Positions 1 through 6,667 of a stretch of 9,248 bases of DNA are shown here, piece by piece (position 1 is the stretch's first letter; each line of letters starts with the position of its first letter). The notes under the pieces were generated by a model that was not told the origin of the DNA, made no database searches, and saw nothing but the letters and a program-made list of their open reading frames with translations. A program made the position numbers and the translations under genes. This stretch comes from Verrucomicrobiota bacterium (lineage in GTDB: Bacteria; Verrucomicrobiota; Verrucomicrobiia; Chthoniobacterales; JAFAMB01): contig JAFAVN010000233.1 of assembly GCA_019242435.1 (NCBI GenBank), forward strand, positions 1 to 9,248, in the 5' to 3' direction.

Positions 1-1
1 T

Positions 2-121
2 CGCATCCGTTTTTCCTCCGATTCGCGCTACCAACTTGCATCGGAAGCAGTTGATAACCGATGGGTTGGTCCAAAGCCGCCTGGTCACTCGAGCGCAGGT
101 AAGCTCGGCCGGATCTGTTAA
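2..121 (+). CDS. C-terminal end of a possible phytanoyl-CoA dioxygenase (PhyH) family protein, partial
   Basis: A reading frame is open from the left edge of the window and ends at a TAA at 119-121, giving 39 residues beginning RIRFSSDSRYQLASEAVDNRW. The pattern R-[LI]-x-x-S-x-D-x-RYQ followed by a short 'PVD.RW' type tail resembles the end of PhyH-family Fe(II)/2-oxoglutarate dioxygenases, where the final beta strand of the double-stranded helix is followed by a short tail. This is pattern memory on a short fragment. The iron ligands (HxD...H) and the 2-oxoglutarate-binding arginine would lie upstream, outside the window. If real, it is the 3' end of a gene convergent with the minus-strand operon ending at 527. 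Other frames at the edge are also open briefly (frame 1 to a TGA at 52-54), so this is tentative. Confidence 0.4.
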   Translation, partial: RIRFSSDSRYQLASEAVDNRWVGPKPPGHSSAGKLGRIC

Positions 122-128
122 GAGATCC
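111..128 (+). terminator. Inverted repeat at the end of the left-edge reading frame, weak terminator candidate
   Basis: GGATCT, a 6-base loop (gttaag) and AGATCC form a perfect 6-bp stem that covers the TAA stop of the left-edge frame. There is no downstream T-run, so factor-independent termination would be weak. It could equally be a chance palindrome. Only the inverted repeat itself is certain. Confidence 0.2.
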
Positions 129-506
129 ACAGCGGATCGTTTCCGCACCCAAAAACGCGATTATTGTCCAGTCCCCGCGCAGCCGCACGTTCGCGCCGGT
201 TTCTAGGCGCTAGTTTCGAACAGCGCGAACGAGCGAGTGTTGGGCCGGCTTCAGGCCACGGCACGGGAGATTTTCCAATGTGCGGCCGCCTCTGCAGGCA
301 GTACGCGAAGAGTTGCAAATATCTTCACCATCCTTTCACGCGCCTTGAAGAAGCTTCCGCTTCCGACGGATTCGCCAGACGCGCCGAGGCTAACAACGCT
401 CATGTCGGCCCATGAACTCAGGGCCGCCCTGCAAGCTCGAGGGTGCGAGGTCAGGAGGTCGAGCGACTGGATGCACCGAGCCCATTGCCGCCGCCAGAAA
501 CATTCA
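122..506 (+). other. No confident gene; coding-like frames that may be a decayed gene
   Basis: No complete recognisable gene is present in these 385 bases. On the plus strand, one frame is open from after a TAG at 204 and contains helix-like stretches (VANIFTILSRALKKLPLP, then SAHELRAALQARGCEV). Near 443-455 a frame two bases away looks like a continuation (EVERLDAPSPLPPPETFRPLV) and stays open to 628, running antisense into the membrane-protein gene. The two frames join naturally at the GCEV/QEVE overlap, which would be expected of a gene broken by an indel. I do not recognise the family, no start codon has a ribosome binding site, and the 164-415 frame is an unrelated overlap. It may be a gene relic or noise. 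Confidence 0.25.
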
Positions 507-524
507 GGCCGTTGGTCGACGGCC
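507..524 (-). terminator. GC-rich hairpin just after the membrane-protein stop
   Basis: GGCCGT at 507-512 and ACGGCC at 519-524 form a perfect 6-bp GC-rich stem with a 6-base loop. On the minus strand it begins 2 bases after the TAA (529-527) of the VC0807-type gene, the usual place for a 3'-end hairpin. The bases that follow (tgaatgtttct) are only mildly T-rich, so it is a weak intrinsic terminator or an mRNA-stabilising hairpin. Confidence 0.35.
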
Positions 525-526
525 GC

Positions 527-1228
527 TTATCTGCTCTGCCGGGCCGCGGCAATCGCTCGCCTAGCGTACCAGTAGGTCCAGGCGGTGAGCGCGCCAATCG
601 ACGAAAAGTCCATGATCGGCCTCACTAATAGGCATTGCTCGACCGTGAGAACGAAGGCCAATACGTAGGAGATCGCGGCTTCTACGACCAGGCTCGTCCC
701 CCAGGCAAGCGTCATGATCATCATCGCGCGCCGAAACGCGGGCCTGTCCCGCATCGCTTCAAATGACGCGACCTCGGCGAACGAGCGCCTTTTGATCGTG
801 GCGCGGGCGAGTTGGTAGATCAAGGGCTTTCCAATAGCCGCCGAGGCCAGAAAGACAAAACCGATTGTGGTTTTGGCGAGCTGTCCGCGCAGTTGCAGGA
901 AGCGTACGCCACCTCCGGCGACACCGAGAACGAAGGCAAGTAACGACAGGACGATACCGACAAGGGCGAGAATCGATATCGAGTCGATTCGGCGGGTGCG
1001 CGCGAATCCGATGAGGATGCCTGCCAATCCGATAATTATCAAAGCTATCGGCGGCACCGACGCGATCAACAGTGCGCGAAAGTTTCCGACCGATGACTTG
1101 GCGATCGTGTAGATCAAGAACGGCAGCGCCCAAGTGACGAGAAGCACGAGTCCGATGCCGCTCCAGCGCGCCCAGATCCAGACCTTGTTGAGACGTTCTT
1201 GCGTTTTCAACGTAACCATTGGAGCCAC
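527..1228 (-). CDS. VC0807-type integral membrane protein of unknown function
   Basis: The product is 233 residues from GTG 1228, or 230 from ATG 1219. Neither start has a clear ribosome binding site; the ATG form starts MVTLKTQERLNK. About six hydrophobic segments are visible (roughly residues 24-46, 50-74, 83-107, 119-141, 167-192 and 200-220), separated by short basic loops. The features ALPFLIY, SVPP, RRIDSISILALVGIVLSLLAFVLG, then LRGQL..T.IGFVFLASAAIGKPLIYQLAR follow the VC0807-type family, which is distantly like the septation protein IspZ/YciB group. The role of the family is not established; it should sit in the inner membrane. It lies 9-18 bp after the dehydrogenase stop on the same strand, so the two are almost certainly cotranscribed from the TetR-controlled promoter near 2117-2145. 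A link to handling of a hydrophobic substrate of the dehydrogenase is inference only. Confidence 0.75.
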   Translation of the reverse strand: MAPMVTLKTQERLNKVWIWARWSGIGLVLLVTWALPFLIYTIAKSSVGNFRALLIASVPPIALIIIGLAGILIGFARTRRIDSISILALVGIVLSLLAFVLGVAGGGVRFLQLRGQLAKTTIGFVFLASAAIGKPLIYQLARATIKRRSFAEVASFEAMRDRPAFRRAMMIMTLAWGTSLVVEAAISYVLAFVLTVEQCLLVRPIMDFSSIGALTAWTYWYARRAIAAARQSR

Positions 1229-1237
1229 AAACAGCGA

Positions 1238-2117
1238 CTACTGCGAACGCTCCCCGCGCGCCTGGCATTCGATGCCGCCGTCGATATAGAGAATCTGTCC
1301 CGTCATCTGGGAGTTACCTGCACTAACACACCAGAAAAGCGCGGCCGCAGCTTCTTCGGGACGGCCTGGGTAGGCTCCGCGCAATGGCACGAGCCGCCCC
1401 ATCGCAGCGCTCCAGTTCGGATCCGACAGGATGGGTGCGGCTCCCGGCGTGTCGAAAACACCAAATGAAATCACATTCAACACAATCCCCGCGCCGGCCC
1501 ACTCGGGTTTGGGCGCCGCTCTTCGGCACCAAAGCTGCAAGGCGTACTTGGCGGTACCGTAAAGATTCAAAGCCGCCTGCGCATCGGGCGGCGGCGCATC
1601 CGCCGAATGGATTTCGCCTCGCTACCATCGCATCCCGCGCGGCGGAGACCGCCGCGGCTTCGTCCTTATTCAAACAAGCTTCGACAAGCGTTGAAATGGG
1701 AGACTGCAACGCAGCGACGGAGGACACCGCCACGGCACGAGGCGCGGAACTAGCCTGAAGAAGCGGCCGTAACCCCTCGAGCGTAGCGACGGCGCCGAAG
1801 AAGTTGAGCGAGAGGCTGGTTTCCGGCGGGCCGCCGCCGGCGTTTGCAACGATGGCGTCGATCCGGCCTTTGGACAGGCGCGACACCCCGTCGACCAAGG
1901 CCGCGCGTCCTTTGGCAGTCGTCAAATCCGCGATGACATCCGCATCGTGGAGGTCGCAAGCGATGACCCGGCCGCCGCGCTCGCGACAATAGCGAGCCGT
2001 CGCTGCTCCGATGCCAGACGCCGCTCCGGTGATGACGTAGGTTCGATCGATGGGTTTCGATCGTTGGACGCGCGACCTGGTGGCGTCAGGTGAATGATCA
2101 TTTACCACGAGGGTCAC
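1238..2117 (-). pseudogene. Short-chain dehydrogenase/reductase (SDR) with a frameshift near 1615
   Basis: This is an NAD(P)-dependent oxidoreductase of the classical SDR fold. The upstream frame carries the glycine-rich cofactor loop TGAASGIG (residues 30-37 from GTG 2117), an acidic residue after beta-2 (CDLHDAD, favouring NAD), the NAG motif (92-94) and the catalytic serine region (VSSVAAL, about 132). The YxxxK motif (YGTAK) and the C-terminal part (RRAAPKPEWAGAGI, FDTPGAAPILSDP, MTGQILYIDGG) are in another frame that ends at the TAG at 1240-1238. The frames join if one base is skipped around 1610-1622, so the sequence has one extra base or lacks two. Both halves look undamaged otherwise, which allows a sequencing error, a recent pseudogene or, less likely, a recoding site. 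The halves resemble SDRs annotated near 3-alpha-hydroxysteroid or coniferyl-alcohol dehydrogenases. GTG 2117 is the first start after an in-frame TAA; GTG 2108 suits the predicted transcript better. Confidence 0.85.
2089..2106. promoter_or_regulatory. Operator O2: imperfect palindrome, second copy of the TetR-site candidate
   Basis: GGTGAATGATCATTTACC is an 18-bp palindrome with one mismatched pair. It shares the core GTRAATGATCATTTAC with the palindrome at 2122-2139. The two centres are exactly 33 bp apart, about three helical turns, so bound dimers would lie on the same DNA face. It falls inside the first codons of the dehydrogenase frame, just downstream of the predicted transcription start, where a bound repressor would block elongation. 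The regulator assignment is inferred from position. Confidence 0.7.
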
Positions 2118-2145
2118 TTATAGTAAATGATCATTTACTTGTCAA
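2117..2145 (-). promoter_or_regulatory. Sigma-70-type promoter of the SDR/membrane-protein operon
   Basis: Read on the minus strand, a consensus -35 TTGACA (2145-2140) is followed by a 17-bp spacer and a -10 TATAAG (2122-2117, five of six bases). The spacer is made of 17 of the 18 bases of the palindrome. The expected start of transcription is near 2110, only a few bases before GTG 2108. Binding of a repressor to the spacer would exclude RNA polymerase. Confidence 0.75.
2122..2139. promoter_or_regulatory. Operator O1: perfect 18-bp palindrome, likely TetR-family binding site
   Basis: AGTAAATGATCATTTACT is its own reverse complement over all 18 bases. It lies between the divergent dehydrogenase and TetR genes, fills the spacer of the dehydrogenase promoter and overlaps the likely -35 element of the tetR-family gene. 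TetR-family repressors typically bind such palindromes next to their own gene, so this site should control both directions. Confidence 0.8.
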
Positions 2146-2162
2146 GCCGGGTTGTGTATAGC
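2134..2162 (+). promoter_or_regulatory. Candidate promoter of the TetR-family gene
   Basis: TTTACT (2134-2139, four of six to the -35 consensus), a 17-bp spacer and TATAGC (2157-2162, four of six to the -10 consensus) point towards the regulator gene. The -35 overlaps the right arm of the palindrome, which would give autorepression. It is weaker than the divergent promoter, and its -35 directly abuts the opposing -35. Expected start of transcription is about 2168-2170, next to the ATG at 2171. Confidence 0.5.
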
Positions 2163-2170
2163 TCTTTAGA

Positions 2171-2851
2171 ATGTCCAACCCGCGCAATTCCCCACCAGCA
2201 GCTTCCGCAACCTCGGTGTCACGAAATCGCGCGGCTAAATCCGGAGCCCCTGCTTCCACCCCCGAGCGGATCCTGACATCAGCCGAGCGACTCTTCGCTC
2301 AACGTGGTTTCGATGGGGTGACGATGCCGATGTTGGCCGCCGCGAGCGGCATCACGGCCGGCGCGATCTACAAGCACTTCGAAAGCAAGTCCGATCTGTT
2401 CTTCAAGGTGGTTCAGCGCATGGTTCAATCGGTCCCTATACCCACGGCTGAAGGCGAATCTGACCCGACCCTGCTGCCGCGCATCGTGGCAACCTATACC
2501 ACGCAAAAGGCCAAGCTGCTTCGCCAACTCGCGGTCGAAATTCACTATACCTCTGTCAAACATCCGAAAGTGCGCCAAGTGTTGAGGCGGTCTCTTGATC
2601 ATAACATCGAGCAAATTCGCGATGGCATCCTGGCCATGCAGCGCGCCGGCAAACTCGACCAGACCATCGATCCTGAATCACTGGCCTGCGTAATCATGGT
2701 GTTCGTCATGGGGTTGATGCACATGGAGACCCTCCTTCCGCACCTGGTCGGCGACGCCAAATGGCATGATTTTGTGCAAGACCGAGCGGCGGCGCTAATG
2801 GGGATGCCTGACTCGGGGTCCAGCCGGTTTGGCGAAGGATCGCGACAGTGA
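2171..2851 (+). CDS. TetR-family transcriptional repressor
   Basis: The 226-residue protein has a disordered, Ser/Pro-rich N-terminal tail (1-30), a TetR DNA-binding domain at about 32-78 and a helical ligand and dimerisation domain after it. The helix-turn-helix shows ILTSAERLFAQRGFDGV, then MLAAASGITAGAIYKHFESKSDLF, with the typical YKHF..K.DLF end. It is transcribed away from the dehydrogenase operon, and a perfect palindrome lies in the 53-bp gap, so it most likely represses both that operon and itself until a small ligand releases it. The ligand is unknown; the dehydrogenase and membrane protein suggest a lipid, steroid or aromatic compound, which is inference. ATG 2171 is chosen as the first start and gives the full domain; there is no ribosome binding site. 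GTG 2216 is an in-frame alternative that would trim most of the tail. Confidence 0.93.
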   Translation: MSNPRNSPPAASATSVSRNRAAKSGAPASTPERILTSAERLFAQRGFDGVTMPMLAAASGITAGAIYKHFESKSDLFFKVVQRMVQSVPIPTAEGESDPTLLPRIVATYTTQKAKLLRQLAVEIHYTSVKHPKVRQVLRRSLDHNIEQIRDGILAMQRAGKLDQTIDPESLACVIMVFVMGLMHMETLLPHLVGDAKWHDFVQDRAAALMGMPDSGSSRFGEGSRQ

Positions 2852-2927
2852 TCGCCTCGCTTTTTGGAAAAACAGTTGCTAGTCGGAAGCATTTGTTGAA
2901 TGGATTATGCCAAGATAGTCGCGCGGC

Positions 2928-3509
2928 ATGATACAGGAGCCATCGCAGCAGATTGCCGACCGCGCGATCATGGCGCGCGTGGTTCAGGGAGACCAAAGCG
3001 CCTTCCGCGCATTGTATGACCGTCTGGCCGATCCGCTTTATTCGTTAGCATGTAAAATGCTCGGGGATGAAGTCGAGGCGCAGGATGCGATGCAGGATGT
3101 TTTCGTGCAAATGTGGCGGCGCGCCGGCAGTTATGATCCAGAACAGAGCAGCGTTTTCACCTGGGCTATCTTGCTTACACGCAGCCGCATTATCGATCGT
3201 TTGCGCGCGCGGGGCCGGCGATTGCGCGTGGTGGCGGCTTCGGCTGACCAAGAGGATATTCCAATTACGGCAGGGGATGCATCTGTGGCGGAGAGCGCAG
3301 CGGACATCTCCAGCAGGAATGAAAGCGCGATGCGGGTGCGAACGATAATGGCGAATTTGCCGGCCGAGCAGCGAGAAGCCATTGAGCTTGCTTTTTTTGG
3401 CGATCTTACCCATCACGAAGTCGCTGAGCGTCTTGGTGAACCGCTGGGCACTGTTAAAGCGAGGATTCGTCGCGGCCTCTTGAAGTTGCGCGAGCGGATG
3501 GAAACATGA
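2928..3509 (+). CDS. ECF-type RNA polymerase sigma factor (sigma-70 family)
   Basis: At 193 residues it has the length and two-domain layout of group 4 sigma factors. Region 2 spans about 17-95 (GDQSAFRALYDRLADPLYSLA, then DAMQDVFVQMWRRAGSYDP and VFTWAILLTRSRIIDRLRARGRR). A variable linker follows at about 96-134. Region 4 spans about 135-190 (LPAEQREAIELAFFGDLTHHEVAERLGEPLGTVKARIRRGLLKLR), the helix-turn-helix that reads the -35 element. It resembles the SigK-like subgroup that pairs with RskA. Its stop overlaps the start of the anti-sigma gene (ATGA), so the two are coexpressed. ATG 2928 is the first start and leaves a normal N-terminus; ATG 2970 is possible. I see no convincing ECF promoter motif upstream, so self-activation cannot be claimed. 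The regulon and signal are unknown. Confidence 0.95.
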   Translation: MIQEPSQQIADRAIMARVVQGDQSAFRALYDRLADPLYSLACKMLGDEVEAQDAMQDVFVQMWRRAGSYDPEQSSVFTWAILLTRSRIIDRLRARGRRLRVVAASADQEDIPITAGDASVAESAADISSRNESAMRVRTIMANLPAEQREAIELAFFGDLTHHEVAERLGEPLGTVKARIRRGLLKLRERMET

Positions 3510-4222
3510 TTCCTGAAGAACAACAGGACCAGGCGGCACTCTACGCGCTTGGGCTATTGGAGCCGGACGAGGCCGCTGCCTTCGAATCGCAATTAAGTGC
3601 GAACGCCGAATTGCGCGATATGACCCGCGAACTGCGCGAAGCAGCCGGCAGCGTCGCGTTCACGGCTCCGTTGCGGACGCCGCCCGCGTCGTTGAAGGAA
3701 CGCATCATGCGCGAAATCGCGAACGAAGCGGCAGAGCGGAAAGTGGTGCCATTGCAACGCCGTCCACTTGGTTGGGTACCGTGGGCAATCGCAGCAGCCT
3801 TAGCCATCTTTTGCGGACTGCTCGCTGTCGATCGCATACGGCTGAAGCGCCAGCTGGCCGCCCTACGCGGTGTCGACCAGCTAATGCAGACAACATTTTT
3901 CACTCTCGCGCCTTCTGCGCCCGCTCCAGCCGACGCGAAGGCGACGGTGGCTTGGGAACCTGGCAACCAAAGCGGCGTGATTCGCATTAGCAACCTTCCC
4001 GCTCCGCAACCGGGCAAGGATTACCAGTTGTGGGCAGTCGATACCGAGCACAAAGATCCGATCAGTGCAGGCATTATCCGGGTGGACAAAAATGGTGGCG
4101 CGCAAGTTAGATTCAAACCGGTTGAGAACGCGCAGCACGTGAAAGCGTTTGCGATCAGTTTGGAACGAGAAGGTGGGGTCCAGAAAAAGGAAGGACCAAT
4201 CCTATTCGTCGGGAGTTCCTAA
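3506..4222 (+). CDS. RskA-like membrane-bound anti-sigma factor
   Basis: The 238-residue protein has a cytoplasmic N-terminal sigma-binding part (YALGLLEPDEAAAFESQL at 13-30, the usual opening of the family), a basic stretch, one transmembrane helix at about 89-108 (GWVPWAIAAALAIFCGLLAV), then a coiled region and an extracytoplasmic RskA domain. That domain carries the typical LPAPQPGKDYQLWAVD (164-179) and continues to near the C-terminus. There is no HxxxCxxC zinc motif, so this is not a zinc-containing anti-sigma factor; inactivation would more likely be by regulated proteolysis, as known for RskA relatives. Its ATG overlaps the sigma factor stop by 4 bp, with GGA triplets just upstream (3496-3498 and 3500-3502) as a weak ribosome binding site. 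It should hold the sigma factor at the membrane until an envelope or redox signal arrives; the signal is not readable here. Confidence 0.92.
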   Translation: MIPEEQQDQAALYALGLLEPDEAAAFESQLSANAELRDMTRELREAAGSVAFTAPLRTPPASLKERIMREIANEAAERKVVPLQRRPLGWVPWAIAAALAIFCGLLAVDRIRLKRQLAALRGVDQLMQTTFFTLAPSAPAPADAKATVAWEPGNQSGVIRISNLPAPQPGKDYQLWAVDTEHKDPISAGIIRVDKNGGAQVRFKPVENAQHVKAFAISLEREGGVQKKEGPILFVGSS

Positions 4223-4343
4223 TAAGATCAATGATCGTCTCTTGTTCAGAAGCGCCGTGGCACTTGGGAAACGCCCTGGATGATAGCGGAAAGCAGAACC
4301 TTAAAATAGGGTTCGAGTCGCTCCCCGAGCTCTTATCTTGCGA

Positions 4344-5435
4344 ATGCTAAGTTCCAACCGCAGCGTGACTGTCCCGCTTGGCGACCGTTCCTATCGGGTC
4401 GTGATCGGGCAAGGCCTTATTGACCAGCTCGGGGCATTACTGCGTCGAGCTAACCTGGAAGGAACAGTTGCCCTGATCACCGATGATCGGGTGCAACCTT
4501 TGTACGCATCTCGAGCGACGTCGTCTCTAACCCAAGCCGGCTATAAGACCAGCCTCCACGTTGTGCCGCACGGAGAACGCTCAAAGTCGTTTACGGCAGC
4601 AGAGCAACTCTGTGAAAGCCTCAGCCGGGCCGGCATCGACCGATCCAGTGTGGCAATCGCGCTCGGAGGCGGAGTAATTGGTGATCTCGCGGGGTTTGTG
4701 GCATCGATTTTTGCTCGAGGTATCTCATACGTCCAAGTGCCTACGACGGTTATGGCGCAGGTCGACAGTTCGGTCGGCGGCAAAACCGCCGTCAACTTGC
4801 AACTCGGCAAGAACTTGGTGGGAACTTTCCATCAACCGTTGCTGGTAATCATCGATCCAGACTCGCTGCAGAGCCTTGGCAGACGAGAGAAGAACGAGGG
4901 ACTCGCCGAAGTCATAAAATACGGCGTCATAGCGGATCGAACATTACTGGATGATCTGCACTCGGCGTTCGAGCACCGGTTGAACCAGGTCATTGAACGG
5001 TGTGTCGCGATCAAAGCTGAAATCGTGGCGAATGATGAGCAGGAGCGGTCCGGCAAACGCGAACTGTTGAATTTTGGGCATACCCTCGGGCATGCGATCG
5101 AAGCGGCAGCCGGCTACGGCAGACTGCTTCATGGGGAAGCAATCAGTCTCGGGATGCGGGCGGCAGCCTGGTTGTCTACGCAAAAAGCGGGTCTCGCAGT
5201 CAGCGAGTACGAAAGACTGATCAGGCTTTTGCGGGAATTCGAACTCCCGGTGACAGTCCCTCCAGATCTGCTATCCCGAGATATCATGGAACGAGTCTTT
5301 GCCGATAAGAAATTTCGAGCGGGCCAGATTCGATTTGTTCTAACCTCCGGTTTTGGGACGGCCTTCGTTTCGGAAAAAATCACGCGCGCAGATCTTGAAT
5401 CTGCAGTCGAATCGTTGCGAGAATTATCAATGTGA
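4344..5435 (+). CDS. aroB: 3-dehydroquinate synthase
   Basis: AroB converts the seven-carbon phosphate DAHP to 3-dehydroquinate, the second step of the shikimate pathway to aromatic amino acids, in the cytoplasm, using NAD and a divalent metal. The Rossmann part shows LGGGVIGDLAGFVAS, VQVPTTVMAQVDSSVGGKTAVN and GKNLVGTFHQP. The metal-binding part shows EGLAEVIKYG, NFGHTLGHAIE and LHGEAI; by analogy the ligands are E189, H246 and H263, counted from ATG 4344. Total length of 363 residues is normal for the family. ATG 4344 is preferred; an in-frame TTG at 4338 would add two residues. Neither has a clear ribosome binding site. Its stop overlaps the dprA start by four bases, so the two form an operon. 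The 121-bp gap upstream has a -10-like TAAAAT at 4302-4307 but no good -35. Confidence 0.97.
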   Translation: MLSSNRSVTVPLGDRSYRVVIGQGLIDQLGALLRRANLEGTVALITDDRVQPLYASRATSSLTQAGYKTSLHVVPHGERSKSFTAAEQLCESLSRAGIDRSSVAIALGGGVIGDLAGFVASIFARGISYVQVPTTVMAQVDSSVGGKTAVNLQLGKNLVGTFHQPLLVIIDPDSLQSLGRREKNEGLAEVIKYGVIADRTLLDDLHSAFEHRLNQVIERCVAIKAEIVANDEQERSGKRELLNFGHTLGHAIEAAAGYGRLLHGEAISLGMRAAAWLSTQKAGLAVSEYERLIRLLREFELPVTVPPDLLSRDIMERVFADKKFRAGQIRFVLTSGFGTAFVSEKITRADLESAVESLRELSM

Positions 5436-6520
5436 CTCGAACCGAAGCTTGGATCGCGCTGAATATGATCGCGCATGTAGGCCCGGTCCGGGTACGAAAG
5501 CTTCTCGAAAGATTTGGTGAGCCGCAACACGTTCTCCAAGCAAATCGCTCAGAACTCGAGCGAGTCGATAACCTTCCCAGGAATACGATCGAAGCCCTTT
5601 TGAACTGGGAAAATGAACTGGACCTGACAAACGAGCTCGACAGAGTGCGTGAGTTTGGGGCCAGCGTCATTACCCAGGATGATCTGATCTATTCCCCGCT
5701 GCTCCGGGAGATATACGATCCGCCTTTGGTTCTGTATGTTTGGGGCAAACTGGAAGACCGCGATCACAACGCTTTAGGCATAGTGGGCTCGCGGAGGACA
5801 ACTCATTATGGGTTGGAATCTGCAAAAAAGCTTTCTTACCAGGTCGCCTATTCTGGGATCACCGTGGTTAGCGGACTGGCCCGCGGTATCGATACGGCGG
5901 CCCACCAAGGTGCTCTCGCGGCAAAAGGACGCACGATGGCGGTGCTCGGGACTGGTCTGAATCATCTTTATCCAGTCGAGAATCGCGCGTTGGCGGAGCG
6001 GATCGCAGAGTCGGGCGCGGTTATCACCGAATTCCCAATGGATACCACTCCGGACCGGCAAACGTTCCCCATGAGAAATCGGATTATTAGCGGATGGGGA
6101 TTCGGTCTACTGGTGGTCGAGGCCGGGTTGAACAGCGGGGCGCTGATCAGTGCCTCACAAGCGACAGATCAGGGCCGTAATCTCTATGCGGTCCCCGGCC
6201 CTATTGATCGGCCCACTTCTCTCGGTACAAACCATCTGATTCAGCAGGGGGCCAAACTAGTGATCAGCGTGGACGACATTCTTGAAGACCTACAAACGCT
6301 TTTTCCAAAACGGCCGCAGCTGACGGTTAGCCGGCCGCCTGAATTAGAGGGAAATCTCTTAAAAATCTACAATGCGATCGGAACCTCCGAGACTTCCATC
6401 GACCGAATCATCGATGACTCCGGGTTGGCAGCCAGCCTGGTCACATCGGGTCTTTTGCAGTTGGAGATGCGCCGGTTGGTGAAACAGCTGCCTGGCAAGT
6501 TGTTTGTGAAGTTGCTGTAG
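5432..6520 (+). CDS. dprA: DNA processing protein DprA (Smf)
   Basis: DprA binds single-stranded DNA taken up during natural transformation, protects it and loads RecA onto it. The 362-residue protein has an N-terminal helix-hairpin-helix/SAM-like part (about 1-65), the Rossmann-like DNA-binding domain (about 80-285) and a C-terminal winged-helix-like domain (about 305-362). Family motifs are VGSRR (118-122), SGLARGIDTAAHQGAL (147-162), LGTGL (172-176), FPMRNRIISG (212-221), NSGALISASQA (234-244), YAVPG (252-256) and GTNHLIQQGAKL (265-276). It starts at GTG 5432 inside the last codons of aroB, sharing GTGA with the aroB stop, which implies translational coupling. The pairing with aroB probably reflects operon packing, not a shared pathway. 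Competence of this organism cannot be concluded, since DprA is widespread. Confidence 0.97.
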   Translation: MTRTEAWIALNMIAHVGPVRVRKLLERFGEPQHVLQANRSELERVDNLPRNTIEALLNWENELDLTNELDRVREFGASVITQDDLIYSPLLREIYDPPLVLYVWGKLEDRDHNALGIVGSRRTTHYGLESAKKLSYQVAYSGITVVSGLARGIDTAAHQGALAAKGRTMAVLGTGLNHLYPVENRALAERIAESGAVITEFPMDTTPDRQTFPMRNRIISGWGFGLLVVEAGLNSGALISASQATDQGRNLYAVPGPIDRPTSLGTNHLIQQGAKLVISVDDILEDLQTLFPKRPQLTVSRPPELEGNLLKIYNAIGTSETSIDRIIDDSGLAASLVTSGLLQLEMRRLVKQLPGKLFVKLL

Positions 6521-6667
6521 GCGGGATGAGCTAAATCGACCCTCGACCTGGTTTCTGAGGCTCGCCTGGAAGCCCTCGGTTCGATTCAATCGACCTGGCT
6601 GCGGAATCTTCGAGGACGCAGACGATGCTCGTTAGCCGCAAACCTGTTTCATAGTTTCTATATCTAC

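Noticed and set aside
759..1268. 169-codon minus-strand frame overlapping the membrane protein and the SDR end
   Set aside because: It is an Arg/His-rich shadow frame of the membrane protein gene, which has the coherent hydrophobic pattern.
3045..3539. 164-codon minus-strand frame antisense to the sigma factor
   Set aside because: It overlaps a well-supported ECF sigma gene completely and shows no family motif or hydrophobic pattern of its own.
3541..4017. 158-codon minus-strand frame antisense to the anti-sigma gene
   Set aside because: Its Ala/Ser/Arg-rich composition is what the codon bias of the real gene yields on the opposite strand.
4226..4236. GATCAATGATC palindrome after the anti-sigma stop, partly like the TetR operator core
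   Set aside because: It shares only about seven bases with the operator and cannot form a stable hairpin. It is probably chance.
4310..4330. gttcgagtcgctccccgagctc before aroB, resembling a tRNA 3' end
   Set aside because: There is no complementary acceptor arm about 70 bases upstream and no CCA-like end with a T-stem.
5129..5539. 136-codon minus-strand frame across the aroB-dprA junction
   Set aside because: It is antisense to two confidently identified genes and has no recognisable motif.
6579..6588. GGTTCGATTC, which looks like a tRNA T-arm
   Set aside because: The flanking bases do not form the 5-bp T-stem, and no matching acceptor, D or anticodon arm lies upstream.
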